Below, piece after piece: positions 29,889-38,304 of a DNA stretch of 64,000 nucleotides. The position numbers and the translations under genes are program-made. The DNA comes from Erythrobacter sp. AP23 (GTDB lineage: Bacteria; Pseudomonadota; Alphaproteobacteria; Sphingomonadales; Sphingomonadaceae), in contig NZ_LNBY01000001.1 of NCBI RefSeq assembly GCF_001542855.1, positions 496,001 through 560,000 of the forward strand. Reading direction: 5' to 3'. Below the pieces are notes generated by a model. It was not told the origin of the DNA. It worked only from the letters and a program-made list of their open reading frames with translations, and made no database searches. Position 1 is the first letter of the stretch; each line of letters opens with the position of its first letter.

Positions 29889-29913
29889 GTGCAGCGCCCG
29901 CCAGGCGCGCGCT

Positions 29914-32412
29914 TCAGTAAATGCCGCCTTGATCCTCGACGAAGTCGCTCGGCTCGTCGCCGCGCCCGTTGGCGGCAGCGCTTGTCGCGCCCTGCCTGCC
30001 GCGTCGAATGAGCTCGAGGATTTCGTTGCGCTTGGCGGCAATCGCGTCCGAGCGGGTGGCACGCGGCGGCTCGGTATCGGGCTTGAAAGCTTCCCAGATG
30101 ATCGCGGCGGTCGGATCGTCCGAAGGCGTGCCGTCGAACACGCGCTTGCCGCTGCGGCGATCGATCTTGACCATGCGGACGCCAGGCGGGGCGACGAAGT
30201 CCTCCGCCGTCCAGCGATCCTTGGTCGCCTCGATGAAGCGCTTCATGATCGGTCCGGCGGTGTTGCCGCCCTGCACCCAGCCACCCAGATTGCGCGGCTG
30301 GTCGAAACCGACATACATTCCCGCGACGATCTCGGGCGAGCCGCCGACGAACCAGGCATTGGTCGGGCCGTTGGTGGTGCCGGTCTTGCCGAACAGCGGC
30401 AGCTCGAGGCTGCGCAGCCGCACCGCGGTGCCACGCGTCACCACGCCCTGCAGCATATGCACCATCTGGAACGCGGTGCGCGGATCGAGCACCTGCCGGC
30501 CGGAAACATCGAAGCGCGGCATGGGCTGGCCGTCCCATTCTTCCATGTTGCAGCCCGAACAATCGCGCGCGTCGGTGCGGAAGATGACCCTGCCGTCGCG
30601 ATCCTGGACGTAATCGATCACCGAGCCTGCGTTCTGGCGACCCCAGTTGGCGAGCGCCGCATAAGCATTGACCATGCGCGCCACCGTCGTGTCGCCCGCG
30701 CCCAGCGCGAAGGAGTAATAAGGCTCGTATTCGCCGATGCCGACCCGGTCGATCGTGTTGATGACGTTGTCCATACCGGTGTCGTCGGCGATGTGGACGG
30801 TCATCAGATTGCGGCTCTGTTCGAGGCCCCATCGCATGGTGTGCACCCCGCCCCCGCCGCCGCCGAAATTACGGAAACACTTCTCGCCCAGATTGGCGCC
30901 CTGCCACACGCAGAAGGTCTGGTCGGGGACCTGCGTCGCGGGCGTCATTCCCTGGTCGAGCGCGGCCGCATAGACGAAGGGTTTGATCGTCGATCCGGGT
31001 TGGCGCAGCGCCTGCGTCGCGCGATTGAAGCTGCCCAGCCGGCTATCGAAACCGCCCTGCATGGCAAGGATCCTGCCCGTCTGCGGCGCTTCGGCCAGGA
31101 ACGCGCCCGAAACCTCGGGCACGCCGCGAATGGCATAGCCGGTGCCCGACGGCGCCGCGGCCACCACATCGCCCGGTCCGAGCGATGCAGGTCCGCCCGA
31201 TAGCGCGAATTCCGTCCCGTCGGTAAAGCCGATGCGGCCCGGCGCGGTGACGACACCGACGCGCCAGTCGCGGTAGTTGATCGAGATGTTGGAAGAGGCG
31301 AGCTGCGAAGTGAGATTGCCATTGTCGGGGTTGAGCGTGGCGATCGGTCCGGTGAAGCCGCGGTTGCCGTGATAGCTGATGAGCTGCGCGCGCAACGCAT
31401 CGCGCGCCGCATCCTGCAGCTCGGTATCGAGCGAGGTGCGTACCCACAGGCCGCCAGAATATACACTGTTGCGGCCATCATCGGCGGTTTCGCCGAATTC
31501 GTCGATCAGCTGGCGGCGCACCTCCTCGAGGAAATAGCCCGCATCGGCGGAACGCGTGCTGCGCTGCTGGACCAGCCCCAGATCCATGCGCTTGGCGGCC
31601 GCGCCCTCCTCGCTGCTGATGAAATCGTTGGCGACCATCTGGTCGAGCACGAAATTGCGCCGCACGATCGCCAGATCGCGGTAGCGTTCGCGGCCATAGC
31701 GTTCGGGCGCCTTGGGCAGGATCGCGAGGAAAGCCATCTCGTGCAGGTCGAGATCGCCGACATCCTTGTCGAAATAGGCGCGCGCGGCCGCCTGGACGCC
31801 GAAGCTGCGGCGGCCGAGCGGGATTTCGTTGAGGTAGAGCTCGAGGATTTCCTCCTTGGTCAGCACGCTTTCGATGCGTGTCGCAAGGATCATCTCCTTG
31901 AGCTTGCGGGTTATCGAATATTCGTCTCCCAGCAGCAGGTTCTTGGCGACCTGCTGGGTAATGGTCGAGCCGCCGACCGCGCGTTCGCCAGAGCCGAATT
32001 TCGTGACATAATCGATCGCGGCATTGGCGGTGCCGGTAATGTCGACGCCGCCGTGGCTGAAGAAGGTCTTGTCCTCGGCCGAGAGATAAGCCTCGATCAG
32101 CCGGTCGGGGAAATCGACATATTGCAGCTGGACGCGCCGCTCGCGCGCATAGGTGTGGACGATCTCGCCATCGATGCCGCGCACCACGGTGGGCAATGGC
32201 GTCTCATATTCGAGCAGCGATTCGGCATCTGGCAGGTTCCGCCCCAGCGTCGCCCAGGCGAGCACCAGCATGACCACGGCAACCCCGCCGAGATAGCTTG
32301 CAAAGCGCAATTTGCGGTTGTGCGCCCAATTGTCGTTGAACCACGCGATCAGCCGCTTGGGATCGCGGCTTATGCGGTAGCGATAATAGTGAAGGGCAGA
32401 CTGGTCGGACAT
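29914..32412 (-). CDS. mrcA: Penicillin-binding protein 1A (bifunctional transglycosylase/transpeptidase)
   Basis: 832 residues from the ATG at 32412 (MSDQSALHYY). One N-terminal membrane helix (about 38-58) is followed by the GT51 domain with EDKTFFSHGGVD and STITQQVAKN, then an OB-like region, then the transpeptidase domain with SxxK (STIKPF), SxN (SRN) and KTGTT. It polymerises and cross-links peptidoglycan in the periplasm. The C-terminal ~80 residues are a polar tail. It lies 63 bases after the amidase gene, so both wall enzymes are probably co-expressed. Confidence 0.95.
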   Translation of the reverse strand: MSDQSALHYYRYRISRDPKRLIAWFNDNWAHNRKLRFASYLGGVAVVMLVLAWATLGRNLPDAESLLEYETPLPTVVRGIDGEIVHTYARERRVQLQYVDFPDRLIEAYLSAEDKTFFSHGGVDITGTANAAIDYVTKFGSGERAVGGSTITQQVAKNLLLGDEYSITRKLKEMILATRIESVLTKEEILELYLNEIPLGRRSFGVQAAARAYFDKDVGDLDLHEMAFLAILPKAPERYGRERYRDLAIVRRNFVLDQMVANDFISSEEGAAAKRMDLGLVQQRSTRSADAGYFLEEVRRQLIDEFGETADDGRNSVYSGGLWVRTSLDTELQDAARDALRAQLISYHGNRGFTGPIATLNPDNGNLTSQLASSNISINYRDWRVGVVTAPGRIGFTDGTEFALSGGPASLGPGDVVAAAPSGTGYAIRGVPEVSGAFLAEAPQTGRILAMQGGFDSRLGSFNRATQALRQPGSTIKPFVYAAALDQGMTPATQVPDQTFCVWQGANLGEKCFRNFGGGGGGVHTMRWGLEQSRNLMTVHIADDTGMDNVINTIDRVGIGEYEPYYSFALGAGDTTVARMVNAYAALANWGRQNAGSVIDYVQDRDGRVIFRTDARDCSGCNMEEWDGQPMPRFDVSGRQVLDPRTAFQMVHMLQGVVTRGTAVRLRSLELPLFGKTGTTNGPTNAWFVGGSPEIVAGMYVGFDQPRNLGGWVQGGNTAGPIMKRFIEATKDRWTAEDFVAPPGVRMVKIDRRSGKRVFDGTPSDDPTAAIIWEAFKPDTEPPRATRSDAIAAKRNEILELIRRGRQGATSAAANGRGDEPSDFVEDQGGIY

Positions 32413-32475
32413 GGTGTTGAGGGAGCCTCTAGCACGCCACTTCTGCAAATCGCCAGAACGAACAGCGCCGGTCGA

Positions 32476-33348
32476 TCAGCTTTCTTGCTGACGAGCGAAA
32501 TAGATGCGGATCGCGCGGGCCATCACCTCGGCGAAACGAGCGCGGCCTTCCGGGGAGGCAAGGCGCTGTGCGTCGGTCTCGTTGGTGATGAACCCGCTTT
32601 CGAACAAGACCGACGGCACGTCGGGCGCGCGCAGCACCTTGAGCGCAGCGGAATTGCGCGCGCGGGGATGGAAGCGGATCGTGCCCTCGCCCTCGCGCAG
32701 GATCAGGCGGGCAAATTCGCCGGACTGTTCCTGAGTGCGGCGCTGCGACAGCTCGACGAGGATGGTACTTACGACATCGCTTTGCCCCCCCACATCGACA
32801 CCGTTGAGGCGATCGGAGGCATTTTCGCGCTCGGCGAAGCGCGCCGCGGCCTCGCTCGAAGCCTCGTTCGAGAGCGTGTAGATGCTGGCGCCGGTCACCT
32901 CCTCGGCATCCCCCGCACTATCTGCATGGATCGACAGAAACAGATCGGCATCGAGCCGCCGGGCAATTTCGACTCTTTCGGCATGAACGAGGTAGCGATC
33001 GTCGTCGCGGGTCATCGCCACGCGCACATCGCCCTGCCTCTCCAACTCGTCACGCAGCGCGCGTGCGAGCCCGAGGACGATGGTCTTTTCGCGAAACCCC
33101 TGTCCCGAGGCGCCGGGGTCGTGCCCTCCATGACCAGGGTCGATCACGACCAGCGGCAAGCCTTCCCTGCCCGCCACTTCGGGCAATATGCTCGTCGCAT
33201 CGGCGGAGGGCAGCTCGACGCGCAGCACATAACCGCGCCCGATCTCTGGAACCGGGACGCGCTGCGCCGTCGCGATCAGCGCTGCAACCACCAGTACTGG
33301 CAGCACAACCAGCAGTGAGATTTGCGCGCGGGTCGACATCGCCCGCAT
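32476..33348 (-). CDS. N-acetylmuramoyl-L-alanine amidase (AmiA/B/C family)
   Basis: 290 residues from the ATG at 33348, which has AAGGA at good spacing. One N-terminal hydrophobic segment is followed directly by an amidase_3 domain. The zinc ligands are seen in DPGHGGHDPG, the Glu of FREKTIV and SIHADS, and the catalytic Glu is in LFESGFI. There is no AMIN domain, so septal targeting as in E. coli AmiC is not evident. It cleaves stem peptides from glycan strands, likely during daughter-cell separation. Confidence 0.93.
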   Translation of the reverse strand: MRAMSTRAQISLLVVLPVLVVAALIATAQRVPVPEIGRGYVLRVELPSADATSILPEVAGREGLPLVVIDPGHGGHDPGASGQGFREKTIVLGLARALRDELERQGDVRVAMTRDDDRYLVHAERVEIARRLDADLFLSIHADSAGDAEEVTGASIYTLSNEASSEAAARFAERENASDRLNGVDVGGQSDVVSTILVELSQRRTQEQSGEFARLILREGEGTIRFHPRARNSAALKVLRAPDVPSVLFESGFITNETDAQRLASPEGRARFAEVMARAIRIYFARQQES

Positions 33349-33382
33349 GGTTACGTCCTTGTTACCGAATGACGCAATATGG

Positions 33383-33411
33383 TTGCCGTGCGTAACCCAC
33401 GGTGCTAGCGA
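33383..33411 (+). promoter_or_regulatory. Candidate promoter of rne
   Basis: TTGCCG (33383-33388), 17 bases, TAGCGA (33406-33411). Transcription would start near 33418, giving a leader of about 370 bases before the rne ATG. The region also has to hold the promoter of the divergent amidase gene, which I could not place. Confidence 0.45.
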
Positions 33412-33787
33412 CATGCTATCGGTTTTCGGATGCCTCCGATCGGCGCGATTTCTGCGCGACGAAGAGGGTCATCGGGAAAAACCGTTTCTTTTCAGGCTGC
33501 GGCGGCTTTCCGCCCAGGCCCAAGACACTACAGGTTGATGCCGGACATGGCCCGTTTTTCCCCGACAACAGCAGCACAGGCGCCTGCCCGTGCGGCCATG
33601 TCGGGCTGGACAGCGCATACGCAGCGCAGGGCCGATCCCGCAGTCACGAATACCCGGCCCCTCTCACATGCAGGACATGGCCGGTTCGCAAACACCGCGA
33701 CGCCCGATGCGGGCCGCGGATTTTCCAACATGACACGCCGCAGCCCGGCAGGCTCGTTCCTGCCCCGCTGCGGCTGGAGACTTATCA
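33412..33787 (+). promoter_or_regulatory. Long structured 5' leader of rne
   Basis: About 370 bases without a supported gene. GACATGGCC occurs twice (33544-33552 and 33674-33682). Its complement GGCCATGTC lies between the copies (33594-33602), so the middle element can pair with either outer copy, 9 bp upstream or 10 bp downstream, but not with both. A two-tier hairpin sits at the 3' end next to the ribosome-binding site. RNase E is known to control its own mRNA through the 5' leader in E. coli; by analogy this leader may do the same, which is inference. Confidence 0.5.
33737..33774 (+). promoter_or_regulatory. Two-tier hairpin adjoining the rne ribosome-binding site
   Basis: The outer stem GCCGCAGC (33737-33744) pairs perfectly with GCTGCGGC (33767-33774). 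The inner stem GGCAGG (33747-33752) pairs with CCTGCC (33759-33764). A 2x2 C/C internal loop separates the stems, and the terminal loop is CTCGTT. The Shine-Dalgarno TGGAG starts at the next base (33775), and the ATG is at 33788. Confidence 0.6.
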
Positions 33788-36472
33788 ATGGCAACGCGCA
33801 TGCTAATCGATGCGCGCCACCAGGAAGAAACCCGGGTGGCGGTGCTCAAGGGCAACCGGATTGAGGAATTCGATTTCGAATCTGCCGATCACAAGCAGAT
33901 CAAGGGCAATATCTACCTAGCGAAAGTAACGAGGGTCGAACCCTCGCTCCAGGCGGCATTCGTCGACTTCGGCGGCAATCGCCACGGCTTCCTCGCCTTC
34001 AGCGAAATCCACCCCGATTATTACCAGATTCCCAAGGAAGATCGCGAAGCGCTGCTCGCCGCCGAAGCCGAAGCCGCAGAGGAAGAGGCGCGCCTGCGCG
34101 ACGAGGAAGAACAGCGCGGAGAAATGCCCGGCGAAGAATACGATGCCGAGGACGAAAGCTCCGAAGCGCTCGCCGAAGATCTCGCCGAGGATGGCCTCGA
34201 AGAAGTCGACACCTCGGACAAGGATGACGTCGCCACGATCGAGGAAGGCCATCTCGACAAGGACGATGATGACGATTCCGATGAGGAATCGGACGACGAC
34301 GAGAGTGGGAACGACGAAGAAGGCGAAGACAAGCCCAAGGGCCGGGGCCGCCGCGGACGCGGTCGTCGCCAGGGCAAGGGGCGGGCTCGGGCCAAGGAAG
34401 TCGACGAAGCGCGCGCCAAGCGCATGGCGCTGCGTCGCCGCTACAAGATTCAGGACGTCATCCAGCGCCGCCAGGTGCTGCTCGTGCAGGTGGTCAAGGA
34501 AGAGCGCGGCAACAAGGGCGCCGCGCTGACGACCTATCTCAGCCTCGCCGGTCGCTATACCGTGCTGATGCCCAACTCCAGCCACGGCGGCGGCATTTCG
34601 CGCAAGATTTCCAGCGCTTCGGACCGCAAGCGGCTCAAGCAGGTGGTCAACGACCTCAACCTGCCACGCACCATGGGGCTGATCGTCCGCACCGCCGGGC
34701 TCAGCCGCACCAAAACCGAAATCAAGCGCGATTTCGACTATCTCGCCCGCCTGTGGGACGAGATCCGTGAGCGTACCTTGTCGTCGAGCGCACCGGCGCT
34801 GATCCATTCGGACAGCGACCTCATCAAGCGCGCGATCCGCGACATCTACAATCGCGACATTACGGAAGTCGTGGTCGAGGGCGAGGACGGTTACAAATCG
34901 GCCAAGCAGTTCATGAAACTGCTGATGCCGAGCCACGCCCGGCGAGTTAAACAATACTCGGATCCCGTGCCGCTGTTTCAGCGCTATGGCGCGGAAGACC
35001 AGCTCAAGGCGATGTACGATCCGATGGTGCAACTCAAATCGGGCGGCTATCTGGTCATCAACCCGACCGAAGCGCTTGTGTCGATCGACATCAACTCGGG
35101 CCGCTCCACCAAGGAGCACAATATCGAACAGACCGCGCTGCACACCAATCTCGAGGCCGCGCGCGAGATCGCCCGCCAGCTGCGCCTGCGTGACATGGCC
35201 GGCCTCGTCGTCATCGACTTCATCGACCAGGAGCACCACTCCAACACGCGCAAGGTCGAGAAGGCGATGAAGGAAGCGCTCAAGAACGACCGCGCGCGGA
35301 TCCAGGTGGGCCGCATCTCCAGCTTCGGCCTGATGGAAATGAGCCGCCAGCGCCTGCGCACCGGCGTGCTCGAGGCGACGACGCGCGACTGCCCGCATTG
35401 CGACGGGACCGGCCTCGTGCGCACAGCCTCATCGGCCGGTCTCTCGGCGCTGCGCCTGATCGAGGACGAGGCGGCCAAGGGCAAGGGTTCGACGATCCGC
35501 CTCGCGGCCAGCACAGAAGCGGCGGTCTACCTGCTCAACGAAAAGCGCGCCGATCTGATGGAGATCGAGCAGCGCTATAACGTGACCGTCGAAGTCGTCC
35601 CCGAGGGCGAAGACGAAGGCGCGAAGATGACCGTTTCGAGCCACGGCCCCAAGCCCAAGGACGCGCCCAAGTTGGACCCGATAGTCGACGACGAGGACGA
35701 TGACGACATCGTCGATGAGGCGGACGAAGACGATGGCGACGACGATCGCCCCCGCAAGAAGCGCCGCCGCCGCCGCGGTGGTCGCGGGCGGAACAAGAAC
35801 CGCCAGCGCGACGACGCCGATCAGGACCAGGCCGAAGCCGAATCTTCCGATGAGGATGAGGCCGGCGAAGGCGACGACGACGGCGACGACAAAAACAAGA
35901 AACGCCGCCGTCGCGGCGGTCGCCGCCGGGGTGGCCGCGGTCGCGGCAAGCAGTCCGAAGACGTAACGTCCGAAGACGCCGAGAACCTCGAACAGGTCTC
36001 CGAGGCCGTGGTTGAGGATATGGCCGTGGTCGCCGGACCTGAGGACACGCCAGAAGCGGCCGAGGCGGCAGCCGAGAACGACGAGAAGCCCAAGCCGAAG
36101 AAGCGCGCCTCGCGCAAGAAGAAGGCCGAGGCCGAACCGGATGCCAAGGCCGCCGATGACAAAACGCCGGATGGCGAAGAGGCGGAGAAGCCCAAGCCCA
36201 AGAAGCGGGCTCCACGCAAGAAGAAGGCCGAGGCCGACAGCGCCGGCGAAGCACCCACGGATGCGGATTCGGATGCTGGCGCGAAGGTAAAACCTGCGCC
36301 GAAAAAGCGTGCTCCGCGCAAGAAGAAGGCCGAGACCGAGGCTCGGAGCGAAGCGGCCGCGGAACCGGCGCCCGAGCCCACTCCGGAACCGGTCGCCGAG
36401 GCTGCTGCGGAAGCAAGCGAACCGACCAAGCCCAAGCGCGGCTGGTGGCAGCGCACATTCGGCGACGAATAG
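33788..36472 (+). CDS. rne: Ribonuclease E/G
   Basis: 894 residues. The S1 domain (starting about residue 37) is split by a ~120-residue very acidic insert (about 85-205), followed by basic GRGRRGRGRR. The catalytic domain has SIDINSGR and VVIDFIDQEH, which contain the metal-binding Asp residues. The Zn-link CPHC follows. The C-terminal third is low complexity: acidic and Arg-rich blocks, then three copies of a PKKRA(S/P)RKKKAE unit, and a short final WWQRTFG motif. It cleaves mRNA and rRNA precursors and may scaffold a degradosome through its tail. Confidence 0.95.
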   Translation: MATRMLIDARHQEETRVAVLKGNRIEEFDFESADHKQIKGNIYLAKVTRVEPSLQAAFVDFGGNRHGFLAFSEIHPDYYQIPKEDREALLAAEAEAAEEEARLRDEEEQRGEMPGEEYDAEDESSEALAEDLAEDGLEEVDTSDKDDVATIEEGHLDKDDDDDSDEESDDDESGNDEEGEDKPKGRGRRGRGRRQGKGRARAKEVDEARAKRMALRRRYKIQDVIQRRQVLLVQVVKEERGNKGAALTTYLSLAGRYTVLMPNSSHGGGISRKISSASDRKRLKQVVNDLNLPRTMGLIVRTAGLSRTKTEIKRDFDYLARLWDEIRERTLSSSAPALIHSDSDLIKRAIRDIYNRDITEVVVEGEDGYKSAKQFMKLLMPSHARRVKQYSDPVPLFQRYGAEDQLKAMYDPMVQLKSGGYLVINPTEALVSIDINSGRSTKEHNIEQTALHTNLEAAREIARQLRLRDMAGLVVIDFIDQEHHSNTRKVEKAMKEALKNDRARIQVGRISSFGLMEMSRQRLRTGVLEATTRDCPHCDGTGLVRTASSAGLSALRLIEDEAAKGKGSTIRLAASTEAAVYLLNEKRADLMEIEQRYNVTVEVVPEGEDEGAKMTVSSHGPKPKDAPKLDPIVDDEDDDDIVDEADEDDGDDDRPRKKRRRRRGGRGRNKNRQRDDADQDQAEAESSDEDEAGEGDDDGDDKNKKRRRRGGRRRGGRGRGKQSEDVTSEDAENLEQVSEAVVEDMAVVAGPEDTPEAAEAAAENDEKPKPKKRASRKKKAEAEPDAKAADDKTPDGEEAEKPKPKKRAPRKKKAEADSAGEAPTDADSDAGAKVKPAPKKRAPRKKKAETEARSEAAAEPAPEPTPEPVAEAAAEASEPTKPKRGWWQRTFGDE

Positions 36473-36480
36473 GTTTTAAG

Positions 36481-36509
36481 GGGTCGGCGGGCAGTACGCC
36501 CGCCGGCCC
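36481..36509. terminator. Hairpin between convergent rne and methyltransferase genes
   Basis: A 12-bp stem (36481-36492 with 36498-36509, one T-G pair) closes a 5-base loop AGTAC. It occupies the whole gap before the convergent stop codon. No U-run follows on either strand within a few bases, so it is not a classic Rho-independent terminator, but its position fits a bidirectional transcription stop or an mRNA-end stabiliser. Confidence 0.5.
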
Positions 36510-37139
36510 TCAGGCCTTGCGTGCCACGCCCCATTCCATCCAGCCCATCACCTTGGGCGCTTTGCTGAGATAGGCCTGGCCCAGCGGCTCGACCGCGAAT
36601 CCCGCCGCGCGCAGCGAGGTGCCGATTGGCCGGGTCAGATGGCAGCCGCCCGCGAGCGGTTTCCACAATGGTTCGATCCGTTCCTGCCAGCGCGCCACGC
36701 CCGCGTCGGGCGCGCGCCCGTGCTCGAGAAAGAGTAACCGGCCGCCCGGAGCGAGAATGCGCCGCATCTCCGCCAGCACGCGGGCCGGATTATCGACCGA
36801 ACATAGCGTATAGGTGCACACCACGGTATCGAAAGAACCGGCGGGAAAGGGAATATCCTCGCCCACGCCCTGCCGGATGTCGGTATCCCATCCCTTGGCC
36901 TGCGCCCGCTTCCGAGCGCCATCGAGCAGCTTTGCGTGCGGATCGATCCCCGCAAAAGACGTCACTTTTTCGGTATCGTAGAGCGCCTGATTGAGGCCGC
37001 CGCCGCAGCCGATCTCAAAAACGCGTCCTTCGGCGAGCGGAACGATCTGGTGGCGACGCTCCTCGATTCCCTCCTGTCCGCAGGCGGCCGTCACCAGGCG
37101 CGGCATTATGTGGCTATCGTACCAGCTTTTTATACCCAC
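36510..37139 (-). CDS. Class I SAM-dependent methyltransferase
   Basis: 209 residues from a GTG at 37139 with GGAGGG nine bases upstream, giving the N-terminus GIKSWYDSHIMPRLV. SAM motif I is FEIGCGGGLN, then the acidic loop AGIDPH, and GSFDTVVCTYTLCSV with APGGRLLFLEHG downstream. This is a methyltransferase type 11 domain, similar to UbiE-like small-molecule enzymes. The substrate is unknown. It is convergent with rne and divergent from the ATP-grasp gene. Confidence 0.85.
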   Translation of the reverse strand: MGIKSWYDSHIMPRLVTAACGQEGIEERRHQIVPLAEGRVFEIGCGGGLNQALYDTEKVTSFAGIDPHAKLLDGARKRAQAKGWDTDIRQGVGEDIPFPAGSFDTVVCTYTLCSVDNPARVLAEMRRILAPGGRLLFLEHGRAPDAGVARWQERIEPLWKPLAGGCHLTRPIGTSLRAAGFAVEPLGQAYLSKAPKVMGWMEWGVARKA

Positions 37140-37171
37140 GGAGCAAGACCCTCCGATTGCGCGACTTTTCA

Positions 37172-37199
37172 ACGCTATCGCCATTTCGACTGGCAGCAA
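37172..37199 (-). promoter_or_regulatory. Candidate promoter of the methyltransferase gene
   Basis: TTGCTG (37199-37194) and TAGCGT (37177-37172) on the minus strand, 16 bases apart. The start would be near 37164, with a ~25-base leader carrying the GGAGGG ribosome-binding site. Confidence 0.4.
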
Positions 37200-37281
37200 G
37201 CGGAAACTTGCACGCCGAAAAGCTCTGGTGGAGCATGCACCACACGACTAAAGGGCGCAAAAGCACAGCAAACGGGCCCAC

Positions 37282-38304
37282 ATGACCAAATCCATCGCAC
37301 CTCTCCGCATTCCCGAAGAAGCCAAAGAGCGCATCCGCATGCTGTTCATGGCCAAGCACGCGCTGTTCGGTGGTGGAATGCATCCCGAAGACGGCAATCA
37401 CGCGATCTACCACAATGAGGTGCGCTCGACACTGGAGGAGCTCGGGCTCAACATGGAACTGGCCAACAGTTACGAGGTGCTGTTCCAGAAGCCCGATGTC
37501 GATTTCGTTTTCCCGCTGCTCAATCGCGGCGGTTTCGTGAACAGCGAGATGCTGATCCCCATATTGTGCAACAAGCATGGCATTCCCTATCTCGGCGCGA
37601 TGCCTTTCCTGCGGGGGTTGGGCGACGACAAGTCGGTATCCAAGCTCGTTTGCGACCACGCCGGCGTGCCGACCGCACCGTGGTTCTGCTATCGCCGCGG
37701 CGCACCCGTCCTCGAAAAGGACCTGCCCGCGAAGGACGCCGGACGCTGGGTCATCAAACCCAATGCTTCCTCGGCCAGCTGGGGGATCACCGATGCGCGC
37801 GAATGGACCGAGGTCGCTAATGCGGTGTGGCACATCCACACCGAAGGTCACGATGCGATCGTCGAACCCTATCTCGACGGTTACGACGTCCAGTGCGCCT
37901 TCATCACGATCAATGACGAGCCCATAGCGCTGCCGATGCTGTGGTACGAGCGCGAAGACACGCAGCGGTTGTGGACCTATTATGAGAAACGCGACCTGGT
38001 GCAGAACACCGAAAAGGCCGCCCTCAAGCGGTTCGATGATCCCGAGCTGGCACCGAAGATCGAGGCAATGGCCAAGAAGGTCGCGCGCGAATTCGTGCCT
38101 TTCGATTACGGCCGGATCGAGTTCCGCCTCGACCTCGAGACGGGCGACATCAATTTCATCGAGATCAATCTGAACTGCAATCTGTGGTCGGAGAAGGTCA
38201 TGGCCAAGGCCGCTGCCCAGGCCGGTTTCAGCCATGCCGACCTGCTCGAGACGCTGCTCGCCGAGAGCTGGCGGCGAGAGGGGCTGGTGGCCCCGGCCGG
38301 CTAG
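37282..38304 (+). CDS. ATP-grasp protein, D-Ala-D-Ala ligase-like
   Basis: 340 residues with an ATP-grasp fold: the N-terminal domain, the central WVIKPNASSASWGI lysine segment, and the metal-binding strand FIEINLNCNLW (Asn/Glu ligands). It resembles D-alanine--D-alanine ligases and PurD-like enzymes but lacks clear DdlB specificity motifs. It presumably forms an amide or peptide bond by acyl phosphate. No linked biosynthetic genes identify the substrate. Its TAG stop and the stop of the convergent SDR gene share one CTAG (38301-38304). Confidence 0.75.
   Translation: MTKSIAPLRIPEEAKERIRMLFMAKHALFGGGMHPEDGNHAIYHNEVRSTLEELGLNMELANSYEVLFQKPDVDFVFPLLNRGGFVNSEMLIPILCNKHGIPYLGAMPFLRGLGDDKSVSKLVCDHAGVPTAPWFCYRRGAPVLEKDLPAKDAGRWVIKPNASSASWGITDAREWTEVANAVWHIHTEGHDAIVEPYLDGYDVQCAFITINDEPIALPMLWYEREDTQRLWTYYEKRDLVQNTEKAALKRFDDPELAPKIEAMAKKVAREFVPFDYGRIEFRLDLETGDINFIEINLNCNLWSEKVMAKAAAQAGFSHADLLETLLAESWRREGLVAPAG

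Noticed and set aside
33402..33864. Short open frames in the rne leader as possible upstream peptides
   Set aside because: They run into rne in other phases, have no ribosome-binding sites and odd composition; RNA structure explains the region better.
36010..36350. DNA repeats in the rne tail considered as a tandem-repeat array or CRISPR
   Set aside because: There are three in-frame copies of a basic peptide unit without spacers of even length, so it is a protein repeat.
34021..36458. Ser- and Pro/Arg-rich frames opposite rne
   Set aside because: They are reverse translations of the acidic and basic low-complexity parts of RNase E.
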